64,000 bases of DNA from Rhodobacteraceae bacterium HLUCCO07 (GCA_001314705.1 LJSU01000024.1:62541-126540); one strand, 5' to 3'. Numbered from the stretch's first letter, positions 25,534 to 34,898 are shown. Numbers and translations: made by a program. Notes: generated by a model from the letters alone, not told the origin.

Positions 25534-26475
25534 TCAGCCGTTCAGGCTCTCCGCCGCCGCCTTCACCTCGTCGGGCGTGCCCACGGCCCGGGTCGCGATC
25601 TCGCGGTCGATCCGCCGGATCATGCCCGAGAGCGCCTTGCCCGCGCCGATCTCCCAGATCTCGCGCACGCCGGCACCGCCCATGAAGGCCACCGACTCGC
25701 GCCAGCGCACCGACCCGGTGACCTGTTCGACCAGCAATGCCCTGATCTCGGCCGGTTCGCTGACCGGTGCTGCGCGCACATTGGCCACCACCGGCACCGA
25801 TGGCGCGGCGATCTCGACCTCGGCCAGCGCCGCCTGCATCGCATCCGCCGCGGGCTGCATCAGCGCACAGTGAAACGGCGCGCTGACCGGCAACAGGACC
25901 GCCCGTTTCGCGCCGCGCGCCTTGGCGATCTCGACCGCGCGTTCCACCGCGGCCTTGTGCCCCGACACCACCACCTGGGCGGGGTCGTTGTCATTGGCGG
26001 CCTGGCACACCTCGCCCTGCGCGGCCTCCTCGGCCACCGATTTCGCGGTCTCGAAATCCAGCCCCAGAAGGGCCGCCATCGCGCCCACGCCCACCGGCAC
26101 CGCCTCCTGCATCGCCCGCCCGCGTATCCGCAAGAGCCGCGCCGTGTCGGCCACGCTCAGCGCGCCCGCAGCGGCCAGCGCCGAATACTCGCCCAGCGAA
26201 TGCCCCGCCACGAAAGCGGCGTCCGTGACCTTCACGCCCTCGGCCTCCAGCGCGCGCATCGCCGCCAGCGAGGTCGCCATCAGCGCGGGCTGTGCGTTCT
26301 GCGTCAGGGTCAGGGCATCCTGATCGCCCTCCCATGTCAGCGCGCTGAGTGCCTCGCCCAGCGCGTCATCGACCTCGTCGAACACGGCCCGGGCGGCAGG
26401 ATAGGCATCGGCCAGCGCGCGGCCCATGCCGATTGTCTGTGCCCCCTGCCCCGGAAATACGAATGCGCGGCTCAT
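25534..26475 (-). CDS. fabD: Malonyl-CoA:ACP transacylase
   Basis: This enzyme of 313 residues moves malonyl groups from CoA to ACP for fatty acid synthesis. The FPGQGAQ block is at 7-13 and the nucleophile Ser93 is in GHSLGEYSAL. The partner histidine is in SAPFHCALM near 202, and the malonate-binding arginine should lie in RGRAMQEA near 117. It is followed by fabG on the same strand. Confidence 0.96.
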   Translation of the reverse strand: MSRAFVFPGQGAQTIGMGRALADAYPAARAVFDEVDDALGEALSALTWEGDQDALTLTQNAQPALMATSLAAMRALEAEGVKVTDAAFVAGHSLGEYSALAAAGALSVADTARLLRIRGRAMQEAVPVGVGAMAALLGLDFETAKSVAEEAAQGEVCQAANDNDPAQVVVSGHKAAVERAVEIAKARGAKRAVLLPVSAPFHCALMQPAADAMQAALAEVEIAAPSVPVVANVRAAPVSEPAEIRALLVEQVTGSVRWRESVAFMGGAGVREIWEIGAGKALSGMIRRIDREIATRAVGTPDEVKAAAESLNG

Positions 26476-26570
26476 CTGGCTCTCCCGATTGCTTCAGCTT
26501 TGCGCCGGGATAGCGCGCGCGCCGGGTCGGTGCAACGGCCCTTCACCTGCGCGCGTCCCGGGCGGCACCT

Positions 26571-27020
26571 TCACCCCTTCACGTCGTCGCGCCCCTGCAC
26601 CGCCATCATCGTGGCGGTGAGCCGGGCAATCTCGTGCTCTCGTTCGCCGTCGATCGCGGTCGCCACGGCCTCGGTAAAGAGGATCGTCCGCCCCGGTTTC
26701 AGAACCCGCGCGTGAAAGTTGAACCGCTGCCCCTTGCCCGGCCGCATCAGCGAGGTCTTGAGTTCCACGGTGAGCACCCCGGCCTCCTCGGGCATCAGGG
26801 TAAAGGCCGCGAACCCGGCGGCGGTGTCCAGCCCCGAGACGATCGCCCCGGCATGCATGAATCCGTGCTGCTGGGTGAAATCGGGGTTGAACGGCATCGA
26901 CAGCCAGACCTCGCCCGGGGCGATATCGTCGATCGAAATCCCCATCGCGCGCATTGCGGGCTGGCGGGCAAAACTCTCGCGGGTGCGGGCGGCATAATCG
27001 CCGAAGGTCGCGAGGTTCAT
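26571..27020 (-). CDS. PaaI-type hotdog-fold thioesterase
   Basis: This protein of 149 residues has the hotdog thioesterase pattern. HGFMHAGAIVSGLDTAAGFAAF near 52-73 forms the central helix with the HGG-like active loop, and strands VELKTSLMRPGKG and FTEAVAT follow. It probably hydrolyses acyl-CoA thioesters in the cytosol. Its start overlaps the acyl-CoA dehydrogenase stop by 4 bp, so the two are translationally coupled. Acyl chain preference cannot be read from the sequence. Confidence 0.85.
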   Translation of the reverse strand: MNLATFGDYAARTRESFARQPAMRAMGISIDDIAPGEVWLSMPFNPDFTQQHGFMHAGAIVSGLDTAAGFAAFTLMPEEAGVLTVELKTSLMRPGKGQRFNFHARVLKPGRTILFTEAVATAIDGEREHEIARLTATMMAVQGRDDVKG

Positions 27021-28639
27021 CCCAGCCGCTCCAGGATCGCCTGTGTATCAAGGCCCGAAACCGCCCCGTAAACCCGCCCCCGGGGGCGGCCCAGCCGCGT
27101 CGCGGTGTAACCGTCGGCCACTGCTGCGGGCGCCTCCCGGATCAGAACGCATGCGGTCAGAAGCGAGGCCAGGCTTTCGGTGAACCAGCGCGCCTGCGCC
27201 TCGTCGGGCAGCCCGGGCCAGCGGTCGAGATGCGCGGCCAGCGCGGCGTCATAGGCCGGGTTCTCGCCCCGGATATCCGAGAGCTCCGCCATCAGCGCCT
27301 CGCGCGCCGCCTCGTCCCGCGCCAGCGCGCGCATCACGTCAAGGCAGATCACGTTGCCCGACCCTTCCCAGATCGAGTTGAGCGGGCTTTCGCGGAAGAG
27401 CATCGGCATCGGCGTCTCCTCGACATAGCCCATGCCGCCGAGGCACTCCATCGCCTCGTAGATCACGTTCGGGGCCAGCTTGTTGCCAAGGAACTTGGCC
27501 AGCGCCACCGCGATCCGCGAAAAGGCGCGTTCCTCAATCGTGCCCGCATCGAACGCCCGCGCCACGCGGAACGCTAGTGCCGTGGTGCCCTCGAGATCGA
27601 GCGCCAGGTCGGCGAGAACGGCGCGCATCATCGGCTGGTCGATCAGGCGACGCTGGAACGCGCTGCGCCCCTCGACCCAGTATTTTGCTTCGGCCAGCGC
27701 CCCGCGCATCAGCCCCGCCGGCGCGACCGAGGTGGAAAGCCGCGTGTGATGCACCATCTCGATGATGGTCTTGACCCCCTGCCCCTCGTCGCCCAGCCGG
27801 AAGGCCAGCGTATCGTGATACTCGATCTCCGACGACGCGTTGGCGCGGTTCCCGAGCTTGTCCTTCAATCGCATCACGTGGATCGGGTTGCGTTCACCAT
27901 CGAGCCAGCGCGGCACGAGAAAGCAGGTCAGGCCCCCCTCGGCCTGCGCCAGCGTCAGGAACCCGTCGGACATCGGCGCCGAACAGAACCATTTATGCCC
28001 GCTGAGGCGGTAATGATCGCCCGAGCGCACGGCCCGCGTGGTGTTGGCGCGCACGTCCGATCCGCCCTGTTTCTCGGTCATTGCCATGCCCAGCGTCACC
28101 GCGCGCTTCTCGGCCACGGGCGCGCGGGCGGTGTCGTAGTCGCGCGCGATCAGCTTGGGCACCCATTGCGCCGCCAGCGCCGGATCGGCCCCGAGCGCGG
28201 GAACGGCGGCATAGGTCATCACCATCGGGCAGGTCACGCCCGGCTCGACCTGGCTTGTCATGTAGCACATCGCGGCATGGGCGGTGTGACCGGCCGGGAC
28301 CTGCTCTTCCCAGGGTGCCGCCGCGAACCCCGCCTGCAACCCCGCCGTCATCAGGTCGTGATAGGCGGGATGGAATTTCACCTCGTCCAGCCGCCGCCCC
28401 GCGCGGTCGAAACTCTCCAGAACCGGCGGCACGCGGTTGGCCTCGCGCCCGGCCTCGCGCATCTCCGCGCTGCCCACCCGGGCGCCATAGGCCGAGAGCG
28501 CCGCCTGATCGGCACCGTTCGCCCCCGCGTAGTGGCACAGGATCGGGTCCGACGCCCAGAGATCGCCCGCATCGCGGGCCGGTGGCTGGTTCATCACCTC
28601 ATGGGTCGCAAGGGTGCCGATCGGCGGGGAATGTGTCAT
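27017..28639 (-). CDS. AidB-like acyl-CoA dehydrogenase family protein
   Basis: This flavoprotein of 540 residues is longer than ordinary acyl-CoA dehydrogenases (about 380) and matches the AidB type. FAD-binding blocks GMAMTEKQGGSDVRANTTRA near 177, HKWFCSAPMSDGFL near 209 and MECLGGMGYVEETPMPMLFRE near 405 agree with AidB. The IWEGSGNVICLDVMRAL block near 430 also fits. AidB is linked to alkylation protection in E. coli, but many homologues may be true acyl-CoA dehydrogenases. AGGGAG lies upstream of the ATG at 28639. It is coupled to a thioesterase, which favours acyl-CoA metabolism. Confidence 0.9.
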   Translation of the reverse strand: MTHSPPIGTLATHEVMNQPPARDAGDLWASDPILCHYAGANGADQAALSAYGARVGSAEMREAGREANRVPPVLESFDRAGRRLDEVKFHPAYHDLMTAGLQAGFAAAPWEEQVPAGHTAHAAMCYMTSQVEPGVTCPMVMTYAAVPALGADPALAAQWVPKLIARDYDTARAPVAEKRAVTLGMAMTEKQGGSDVRANTTRAVRSGDHYRLSGHKWFCSAPMSDGFLTLAQAEGGLTCFLVPRWLDGERNPIHVMRLKDKLGNRANASSEIEYHDTLAFRLGDEGQGVKTIIEMVHHTRLSTSVAPAGLMRGALAEAKYWVEGRSAFQRRLIDQPMMRAVLADLALDLEGTTALAFRVARAFDAGTIEERAFSRIAVALAKFLGNKLAPNVIYEAMECLGGMGYVEETPMPMLFRESPLNSIWEGSGNVICLDVMRALARDEAAREALMAELSDIRGENPAYDAALAAHLDRWPGLPDEAQARWFTESLASLLTACVLIREAPAAVADGYTATRLGRPRGRVYGAVSGLDTQAILERLG

Positions 28640-28795
28640 TGCGGTCTCTCCCTTCGCCCCGATCCTCGCAAATTGCGCGGTCTCGCAAAAGAGGGATTCA
28701 CAATCCGAATCGCCTGTGGCACTGTTTCCCTCGTGTCACGGGCAGGATGGTCCGGACAACGGGCAGAGCAGCCAGCGAACGGGAACAGGCAAGAC

Positions 28796-29107
28796 ATGGC
28801 AATGCGCAGATTCACCGGATACCGGCCCGCGCTCGGCGGCATGGCCTATTACACGGTGGCGTTCACGCTCGGGCTCTATTTCACCTTTGCCGCCGTGCAG
28901 GGGGATTACGGGTTGTTCCGCCGGGCCGAGATCCAGGCCGAGGCGTCCGATCTTGAAAAGCGCCTCGAGACACTCGACAGCCAGGTCGCGCGGATGGAGA
29001 ACCTCACGCGCCGGCTTTCGGATACCTATCTCGACATCGACCTGCTCGACGAACAGGCGCGCTCGGTCCTGGGCTACATCCGCGCCGACGAGATCGTGAT
29101 CCGCTGA
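28796..29107 (+). CDS. Septum formation initiator, FtsB/DivIC family
   Basis: This small bitopic membrane protein of 103 residues has one transmembrane helix at about 16-36 (AYYTVAFTLGLYFTFAAVQG). A periplasmic coiled coil follows (EASDLEKRLETLDSQVARMENLTRRL near 50-75) and ends in a LDEQARSVLGYIRADEIV block. This is the FtsB/DivIC layout; the family links early and late cell-division proteins. In related bacteria it sits just before pdhA; here a phosphate transporter gene separates the two. It is divergent from the acyl-CoA dehydrogenase gene. Confidence 0.85.
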   Translation: MAMRRFTGYRPALGGMAYYTVAFTLGLYFTFAAVQGDYGLFRRAEIQAEASDLEKRLETLDSQVARMENLTRRLSDTYLDIDLLDEQARSVLGYIRADEIVIR

Positions 29108-29173
29108 TCCACAGGATTGCGCAGGCAAGGCGACCGGTCGGTCGGTTGACTTCACCATTCACCCCGACCGAAT

Positions 29174-29191
29174 GTAACAGGAACATGACAG
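29174..29191 (-). promoter_or_regulatory. Candidate Pho box upstream of the Na/Pi cotransporter
   Basis: On the minus strand the sequence reads CTGTCAT-GTTC-CTGTTAC, two 7-mers spaced by 4 bases. This fits the PhoB-box pattern of CTGTCAT-like repeats with an 11-bp period. It lies 25 bases before the GTG start of a phosphate transporter gene. Its orientation is opposite to that gene, so the call is tentative. Confidence 0.5.
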
Positions 29192-29215
29192 TTCGGCTCG
29201 GCAAGGGAGGTACGG

Positions 29216-30865
29216 GTGCAGTCTCTGGCAATCCTGGTCGCGATCGGTGGCGCGGTGGCACTGCTGCTCTTCGGGTTGCGGCTGGTGCGGGACGGCGTGA
29301 CCGAAGGCTTCGGTCTGCGCCTGAAACTGGCGCTCAGCCAGGGCACGCGAACCTCTCCGCGCGCCTTTGTCTCGGGGCTGGTCGCGACACTGGGGCTGCA
29401 ATCCTCGACCGCGACCGCGCTGATGAGCTCGGATTTCGTCGAGCGGGGCATGATCCGCCCCGGACGGGCGCAGGTGGCGCTGCTGGGCGCCAACCTGGGC
29501 ACCGCGCTGACCGCCTGGATCGTCAGCGCCGGGATCGAGGCGCTTTCGCCGCTGCTGCTCTTGCTGGGCTACGTGTTGCGGCGGCAGGCGCGTGCGGCCG
29601 TTTCCGGCACCGGGCAGGCGCTGATCGGCATCGGCCTCGTCCTGCTGTCACTGACCTTGCTGGGCCAGGCCACGTCGCCGCTGCGCGACTCGGCGGAACT
29701 GCTGGCGTTCCTGGGGCTACTGGACAATGCCTGGCTGGTGGCCTTTGGCGTGGCCGCGGCGCTGGCGGTGGTGTTCTCGTCATCGCTGGCGGTGGTGATG
29801 CTGGTCCTGTCGCTGGGGTCCACGGGCGGCCTTGCCCCGGCGCTGGCGGTGGTGCTGGTGCTGGGCGCCAATTTCGGCGGCGCCGTGCCGCCGGTCCTTG
29901 CCACGCTGGCGGCGCCGCCGGCCGCGCGACGGGTGACGCTGGGCAACCTTCTGGTGCGCGGGTTGGGCTGCCTCGTCGCGCTGCCGCTGGCCGGGCAGAT
30001 CGGCCCCTGGCTGGAGGGGCTGGACCTTGTGCCCGCCGGCCTGCCCGTCGCGGCACACCTGGCCTTCAACATCGCGCTGGCGGTGGTCATCTGGCCGATC
30101 GCGGGGCGGATCGCAAGTGCGCTCCCGCTCGTCCTTCCCGATCCGCCAACCCATGAAGGCGACGGGCCGCGCTGGCTCGACGAGGCGGCGCTCGACCGTC
30201 CGGAAGTGGCCCTGGCCGGAGCCAGCCGAGAGGCGCTGGCGCTGGGCGACACGGTGGAGCGGATGATGCGGCTGATCATGACCGCCTTTCGCGACAACGA
30301 CCCCGCGCCCCTGGCCGAGATCACGCGGCTGGAGGAGCGGGTCGACCGCCTGCAACAGCAGGTCAAGCTTTACCTGTCGCGCCTGGGGCCCGGCGCCTCC
30401 AAGCGCGACAAGCGCCGCATCATCACCGTTCTCGACTATATCATCAATCTCGAACATGCCGGTGACATCATCGAAAAGGGCCTTGCCGTGCAGGTGGATC
30501 GCAAGATCGAGCTGGGGCTGCGGTTTTCCGAGGAAGGCTATCGCGAGCTCGATTCCCTGTTCCTGATGACACTGGACACGATGCAGGTCGCCCAGACCAT
30601 CTTCATGAGCCGCGACGAACGGCTGGCCCGGCAACTGATCGAGACCAAGGTGCGCATCCGGCAGGTGGAACGCCAGTCTGCCGAGCGTCACTTCCGGCGC
30701 CTGCGCAAGGGACATCCCGAGAGCCTTCAGACATCATCGCTGCATCTCGACATGCTGCGCGATCTCAAGCGCGTCGGCGCCCACCTGGTCTCGGTCGCCT
30801 ATCCGATCCTCGACGAGGAGGGCCTTCTGGTCGAAAGCCGCCTCAAGGACGCCGACGACACGTGA
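29216..30865 (+). CDS. Na/Pi cotransporter family protein with PhoU-like C-terminal domain
   Basis: This protein of 549 residues has an N-terminal membrane part of about 8-9 helices (residues 1-310). It contains two inverted Na/Pi-cotransporter repeats, each with a QSSTATALM- or FSSSLAVVM-like motif (near 62 and 182), and GANLGTAL/GANFGGAV. The C-terminal 220 residues are helical and PhoU-like. The protein should move phosphate with sodium, as in the NptA/YjbB group; direction (uptake or export) is not fixed by sequence. The start is GTG behind an AAGGGAGG site. A candidate Pho box lies upstream. It separates divIC from the pdh operon. Confidence 0.88.
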   Translation: MQSLAILVAIGGAVALLLFGLRLVRDGVTEGFGLRLKLALSQGTRTSPRAFVSGLVATLGLQSSTATALMSSDFVERGMIRPGRAQVALLGANLGTALTAWIVSAGIEALSPLLLLLGYVLRRQARAAVSGTGQALIGIGLVLLSLTLLGQATSPLRDSAELLAFLGLLDNAWLVAFGVAAALAVVFSSSLAVVMLVLSLGSTGGLAPALAVVLVLGANFGGAVPPVLATLAAPPAARRVTLGNLLVRGLGCLVALPLAGQIGPWLEGLDLVPAGLPVAAHLAFNIALAVVIWPIAGRIASALPLVLPDPPTHEGDGPRWLDEAALDRPEVALAGASREALALGDTVERMMRLIMTAFRDNDPAPLAEITRLEERVDRLQQQVKLYLSRLGPGASKRDKRRIITVLDYIINLEHAGDIIEKGLAVQVDRKIELGLRFSEEGYRELDSLFLMTLDTMQVAQTIFMSRDERLARQLIETKVRIRQVERQSAERHFRRLRKGHPESLQTSSLHLDMLRDLKRVGAHLVSVAYPILDEEGLLVESRLKDADDT

Positions 30866-30951
30866 AGCGCCCGGACAGGGCAGAGGATCTGCGCGCAAAC
30901 GGACCGCGCGGCAAATTCATACTCGCCAGAACCGGACTCCCATGTTATGAA

Positions 30952-30980
30952 TTGATGCTGATAGTTCAACGTTAAACTAT
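30952..30980 (+). promoter_or_regulatory. Candidate pdhA promoter with overlapping LacI-type palindrome
   Basis: ATAGTTCAACGTTAAACTAT at 30961-30980 is a 20-bp palindrome with only two mismatched positions and a central AACGTT, the form of LacI-family operators. TTGATG at 30952 and AACTAT at 30975 are 17 bases apart and could be -35 and -10 elements, so a bound repressor would block the core promoter. It ends 26 bases before pdhA. Confidence 0.5.
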
Positions 30981-31006
30981 TCTCTGCGCGAAGGAGGACG
31001 CGACCG

Positions 31007-32017
31007 ATGGCCGCCCGAAAAAGCACCAGGAAACCCAATGTGTCCGCCGACGAGCTCAAGGGATTTTACCGCGACATGCTGCTCATCCGGCGATTCGAGG
31101 AAAAGGCCGGGCAGCTTTACGGCATGGGCCTGATCGGCGGCTTCTGTCACCTCTATATCGGCCAGGAGGCCGTGGTCGTCGGGCTCGAAGCCACCGCGAA
31201 AGAGGGCGATCAGCGCATCACCACCTATCGCGATCATGGCCACATGCTCGCTTGCGGCATGGACCCCAAGGGCGTGATGGCCGAGCTCACCGGGCGCGAG
31301 GGCGGCTATTCCAAGGGCAAGGGCGGCTCGATGCACATGTTTTCCAAGGAAAAGGAATTCTACGGCGGCCATGGCATCGTCGGCGCCAACGTGCCGCTGG
31401 GCGCGGGGCTGGCCTTTGTCAATAAGTATCGCGACAACGATCATGTCTGTTTCACCTATTTCGGCGACGGCGCAGCCAACCAGGGCCAGGTTTACGAGAC
31501 CTTCAACATGGCCGCGCTCTGGGATCTGCCGGTCGTCTTCGTGATCGAGAACAACAAGTATGCGATGGGCACCTCGCAGACCCGTTCGACCTCGTCCAAG
31601 GACATTCACACCCGCGGCGAGGCTTTCGGCATCCCCGGCGAGACGGTTGACGGCATGGACGTGCTCGCCGTGCGCGACGCGGGGCAAAAGGCAGTGGAGC
31701 ACGCCCGGTCGGGCAAGGGGCCCTATATCCTCGAAGTGATGACCTATCGCTATCGCGGCCATTCGATGTCGGACCCCGCGAAATACCGCACCCGCGAAGA
31801 GGTCCAGAAGGTGCGCGAGAAATCCGACGCGATCGAACATGTGCGCGAGCTTCTGCTCTCGGGCAAACATGCGAGCGAGGATGATCTCAAGGCGATCGAC
31901 AAGGAGATCAAGCAGATCATCAACGACGCCGCCGATTTCGCCCGCGAAAGCCCCGAGCCCGCCATCGAGGAGCTCTGGACCGACATCTACGCCACCGAGA
32001 CGCCGCAAAACGCCTGA
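31007..32017 (+). CDS. pdhA: Pyruvate dehydrogenase E1 component, alpha subunit
   Basis: This protein of 336 residues binds thiamine diphosphate and decarboxylates pyruvate as the first step to acetyl-CoA. The ThDP motif runs from GDGAANQGQVYE near 155 to the ENNKYAMGTS region near 183. The phosphorylation-loop-like segment YRYRGHSMSDPAKYRTREEV is near 246. AAGGAGG lies 9 bases before the ATG. It is first of the three pdh genes, with a 27-base gap to pdhB, and acts as an alpha2beta2 heterotetramer with that protein. Confidence 0.97.
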   Translation: MAARKSTRKPNVSADELKGFYRDMLLIRRFEEKAGQLYGMGLIGGFCHLYIGQEAVVVGLEATAKEGDQRITTYRDHGHMLACGMDPKGVMAELTGREGGYSKGKGGSMHMFSKEKEFYGGHGIVGANVPLGAGLAFVNKYRDNDHVCFTYFGDGAANQGQVYETFNMAALWDLPVVFVIENNKYAMGTSQTRSTSSKDIHTRGEAFGIPGETVDGMDVLAVRDAGQKAVEHARSGKGPYILEVMTYRYRGHSMSDPAKYRTREEVQKVREKSDAIEHVRELLLSGKHASEDDLKAIDKEIKQIINDAADFARESPEPAIEELWTDIYATETPQNA

Positions 32018-32044
32018 GCGACCGGGACCAAGGAGAACACGACA

Positions 32045-33457
32045 ATGGCAACCGAAATTCTCATGCCCGCCCTCAGCCCCACCATGGAGGAAGGCACGCT
32101 CGCCAAGTGGCTGGTGAAAGAGGGCGACACCGTGAAATCCGGTGACATCATGGCCGAAATCGAAACCGACAAGGCGACGATGGAATTCGAAGCCGTCGAT
32201 GAAGGGGTGATCGGCAAGATCCTCGTCGAGGAGGGCACCGAGGGCGTGAAGGTCAACACCGCCATCGCGGTGCTGGTCGAAGAGGGCGAGGACGTCCCCG
32301 AGGATGCGGGCAAATCCGAGGCCCCGGCCAGGGACGACGACGAGGACGAAAAAAGCGAGGACGAGGACGACAGCGCCCCCGCCAAGCAGGATGTGAAAGC
32401 CGCCCGCGCCGCCGCGCCCGACGGCCCCGACCCACGGGCTGCGACGGCGGAACCCGACTGGCCCGAGGGCACCGAGACCCGCCAGCAGACCGTGCGCGAG
32501 GCGCTGCGCGACGCCATGGCCGAGGAAATGCGCCGCGACGACAGCGTGTTCCTGATGGGCGAAGAGGTGGCCGAGTACCAAGGCGCCTACAAGATTTCCC
32601 AGGGGTTGCTGGATGAATTCGGCGCCAAGCGCGTGATCGACACCCCGATCACCGAACATGGCTTTGCCGGCATCGGCGTGGGTGCCGCCTTCGGCGGGTT
32701 GCGCCCCATCGTCGAGTTCATGACCTGGAATTTCGCGATGCAGGCGATCGACCAGATCATCAACTCCGCCGCCAAGACGCTCTACATGTCCGGCGGGCAG
32801 ATGGGCGCGCCGATCGTCTTTCGCGGCCCCAACGGTGCGGCCGCCCGCGTCGCCGCCCAGCACAGCCAGGATTACGCGGCATGGTATGCGCAAGTGCCCG
32901 GCCTGCGGGTCGTCATGCCCTATTCGGCCTCGGACTATAAGGGCCTGATGAAAACCGCGATCCGCGACCCGAACCCGGTGGTGTTCCTCGAAAACGAGAT
33001 CCTCTACGGGCGCAGCTTCGACGTGCCGGTGATGGAGGATTTCACCGTGCCGTTCGGCAAGGCCCGGATCTGGCGCGAGGGCGCGGACGTGACCATCGTG
33101 AGCTTCGGCATCGGCATGAGCTACGCGCTTGAAGCCGCTGAAAAGCTGGCCGAAAACGGGATCGAGGCCGAGGTGATCGACCTGCGCACCCTGCGCCCGC
33201 TCGACTATGACACAGTGATCGCGAGCGTGATGAAAACCAACCGCTGCGTCACCGTCGAAGAGGGCTGGCCGGTGGGCTCCATCGGCAATCACCTCTCGGC
33301 CTACATCATGACCCACGCTTTCGACTATCTCGACGCGCCGGTGCTCAACGTCACCGGCAGGGACGTGCCCATGCCCTATGCCGCGAACCTCGAAAGACTG
33401 GCCCTGACCTCGACCGACGAAGTGATCGAAGCGGTCCGCCAAGTGACCTACCGGTAA
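32045..33457 (+). CDS. pdhB: Pyruvate dehydrogenase E1 component, beta subunit with lipoyl domain
   Basis: This protein of 470 residues has an N-terminal lipoyl domain (1-80; lipoyl lysine in [11 protein letters not shown] near 42), an acidic, Ala/Pro-rich linker (80-140) and the E1-beta transketolase-type core. In the core, [20 protein letters not shown] starts near 160 and [19 protein letters not shown] near 200. A lipoyl domain on E1-beta is usual in alphaproteobacteria. The lipoyl coding segment is nearly identical at the DNA level to that of pdhC. It completes the E1 active site with PdhA. Confidence 0.97.
   Translation: MATEILMPALSPTMEEGTLAKWLVKEGDTVKSGDIMAEIETDKATMEFEAVDEGVIGKILVEEGTEGVKVNTAIAVLVEEGEDVPEDAGKSEAPARDDDEDEKSEDEDDSAPAKQDVKAARAAAPDGPDPRAATAEPDWPEGTETRQQTVREALRDAMAEEMRRDDSVFLMGEEVAEYQGAYKISQGLLDEFGAKRVIDTPITEHGFAGIGVGAAFGGLRPIVEFMTWNFAMQAIDQIINSAAKTLYMSGGQMGAPIVFRGPNGAAARVAAQHSQDYAAWYAQVPGLRVVMPYSASDYKGLMKTAIRDPNPVVFLENEILYGRSFDVPVMEDFTVPFGKARIWREGADVTIVSFGIGMSYALEAAEKLAENGIEAEVIDLRTLRPLDYDTVIASVMKTNRCVTVEEGWPVGSIGNHLSAYIMTHAFDYLDAPVLNVTGRDVPMPYAANLERLALTSTDEVIEAVRQVTYR
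32165..32274 (+). repeat. Lipoyl-domain coding repeat, copy 1 (in pdhB)
   Basis: This 110-bp segment matches 33589-33698 in pdhC with three differences by eye, all silent. It encodes the lipoyl-lysine region of the domain. The flanking parts of the two lipoyl domains are less similar in DNA, which suggests local gene conversion. Confidence 0.8.
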
Positions 33458-33468
33458 GGAGAGACGCG

Positions 33469-34839
33469 ATGCCCACCGAGATTCTCATGCCCGCGCTCAG
33501 CCCCACGATGGAAGAGGGCACGCTTGCCAAATGGCTGGTCAATGAGGGTGACACGGTGTCCGCCGGTGACCTTCTGGCCGAGATCGAGACCGACAAGGCG
33601 ACGATGGAATTCGAGGCCGTCGATGAAGGAGTGATCGGCAAGATCCTCGTCGAGGAAGGCACCGAGGGCGTGAAGGTCAACACCGCCATCGCGGTGCTTC
33701 TGGAAGAGGGCGAAAGCGCCGACGACATCGACGCGGATTCCGACAAACCCGCGCCCGCCAAGGACAAGAAAGACGACGGGGCGGAAAAGGAAAGCAAGGA
33801 AGAAGCCAAAGAAACGTCCGGCTCAGACGAGCCGGCGGAAGACTCGAAAGAGGACAAGGCGGACAAGGGCAAGGTGACATCCGCCCCCCCTGCCCCGCAA
33901 CAGGACGGCAAGCGCATCTTTGCCTCGCCGCTCGCGCGGCGCATCGCCGCCGACAAGGGGCTCGACCTGCGCGAGATCGAGGGCTCCGGCCCCAAGGGCC
34001 GGATCGTCAAGGCCGATGTCGAAGCCGCCAGACCAGCCGACAAGCCGGCACCCGACGCGCGCGCCGAAACCAAGGCCCCGGCACAGGCCGCAACGGCCAT
34101 GCCCACCGGCCCGGCCACCGAAACCGTGCTCAAGATGTACGAGACCCGCGCGTTCGAGGAAATGAAGCTCGACGGGATGCGCAAGACCATCGCCGCGCGC
34201 CTCACCGAGGCAAAGCAGACCATCCCGCATTTCTACCTGCGCCGCGACATCCGCCTTGATGCACTGCTCAAACTGCGCTCCGAGATGAATGCGGGGCTGG
34301 AAAGCCGGGGCGTGAAGCTCAGCGTCAACGATTTCATCATCAAGGCCTGCGCCAACGCGCTTCAGGCCGTGCCCGACGCCAATGCCGTCTGGGCGGGCGA
34401 CCGTATCCTGAAACTCGAACCCTCCGACGTGGCCGTCGCCGTGGCGATCGAGGGCGGGCTCTTTACCCCTGTCATCCAGGACGCCGAGAAGAAATCGCTC
34501 TCCGCCCTTTCGGCCGAGATGAAGGATCTCGCCACCCGCGCCCGCGACCGCAAGCTGGCGCCACATGAATACCAGGGCGGCAGTTTCGCCATTTCCAACC
34601 TGGGCATGTTCGGGATCGACAATTTCGACGCGGTGATCAACCCGCCGCACGGCGCGATCCTTGCCGTGGGCGCCGGGGTTAAAAGGCCGGTGGTCGGCAA
34701 GGATGGCGAACTGACCACGGCCACGGTGATGAGCGTCACGCTCTCGGTCGATCACCGGGTCATCGACGGCGCGCTCGGGTCAGAGCTTTTGCAGGTGATC
34801 ACAGAGCAGATCGAGAATCCGCTGGCGATGCTCGCCTGA
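33469..34839 (+). CDS. pdhC: Dihydrolipoamide acetyltransferase (E2) of pyruvate dehydrogenase
   Basis: This protein of 456 residues forms the PDH core and transfers acetyl groups from lipoate to CoA. The order is one lipoyl domain (1-80), an acidic/Lys-rich linker (85-145), a peripheral-subunit-binding domain ([29 protein letters not shown] region, 148-180) and the catalytic domain. The catalytic His-Asp motif is [10 protein letters not shown] near 425. It follows pdhB by 11 bases. The E3 subunit (lpdA) is not in the window. A GC hairpin follows at 34879. Confidence 0.96.
   Translation: MPTEILMPALSPTMEEGTLAKWLVNEGDTVSAGDLLAEIETDKATMEFEAVDEGVIGKILVEEGTEGVKVNTAIAVLLEEGESADDIDADSDKPAPAKDKKDDGAEKESKEEAKETSGSDEPAEDSKEDKADKGKVTSAPPAPQQDGKRIFASPLARRIAADKGLDLREIEGSGPKGRIVKADVEAARPADKPAPDARAETKAPAQAATAMPTGPATETVLKMYETRAFEEMKLDGMRKTIAARLTEAKQTIPHFYLRRDIRLDALLKLRSEMNAGLESRGVKLSVNDFIIKACANALQAVPDANAVWAGDRILKLEPSDVAVAVAIEGGLFTPVIQDAEKKSLSALSAEMKDLATRARDRKLAPHEYQGGSFAISNLGMFGIDNFDAVINPPHGAILAVGAGVKRPVVGKDGELTTATVMSVTLSVDHRVIDGALGSELLQVITEQIENPLAMLA
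33589..33698 (+). repeat. Lipoyl-domain coding repeat, copy 2 (in pdhC)
   Basis: This is the partner of 32165-32274 in pdhB: 110 bp with three silent differences. It could recombine with the first copy, which would delete about 1.4 kb and fuse pdhB to pdhC. Confidence 0.8.
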
Positions 34840-34878
34840 CCCTGACCGGGTCCACCTGGTTCTCAACATGGGGCAGCG

Positions 34879-34898
34879 CCCGCCCATGATGGGGCGGG
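34879..34898 (+). terminator. GC-rich hairpin after pdhC
   Basis: A perfect 7-bp stem CCCGCCC/GGGCGGG with a 6-base loop lies 40 bases after the pdhC stop. There is no T-run, so it may be a weak terminator or a 3' stability element between pdh and eno. Confidence 0.4.

Noticed and set aside
30977-33442. A very long open frame (over 800 codons) on the minus strand across pdhA-pdhB
   Set aside because: It is a mirror frame caused by strong GC bias at third codon positions of the pdh genes. It has no ribosome site or recognisable domain and is fully antisense to clear enzymes.
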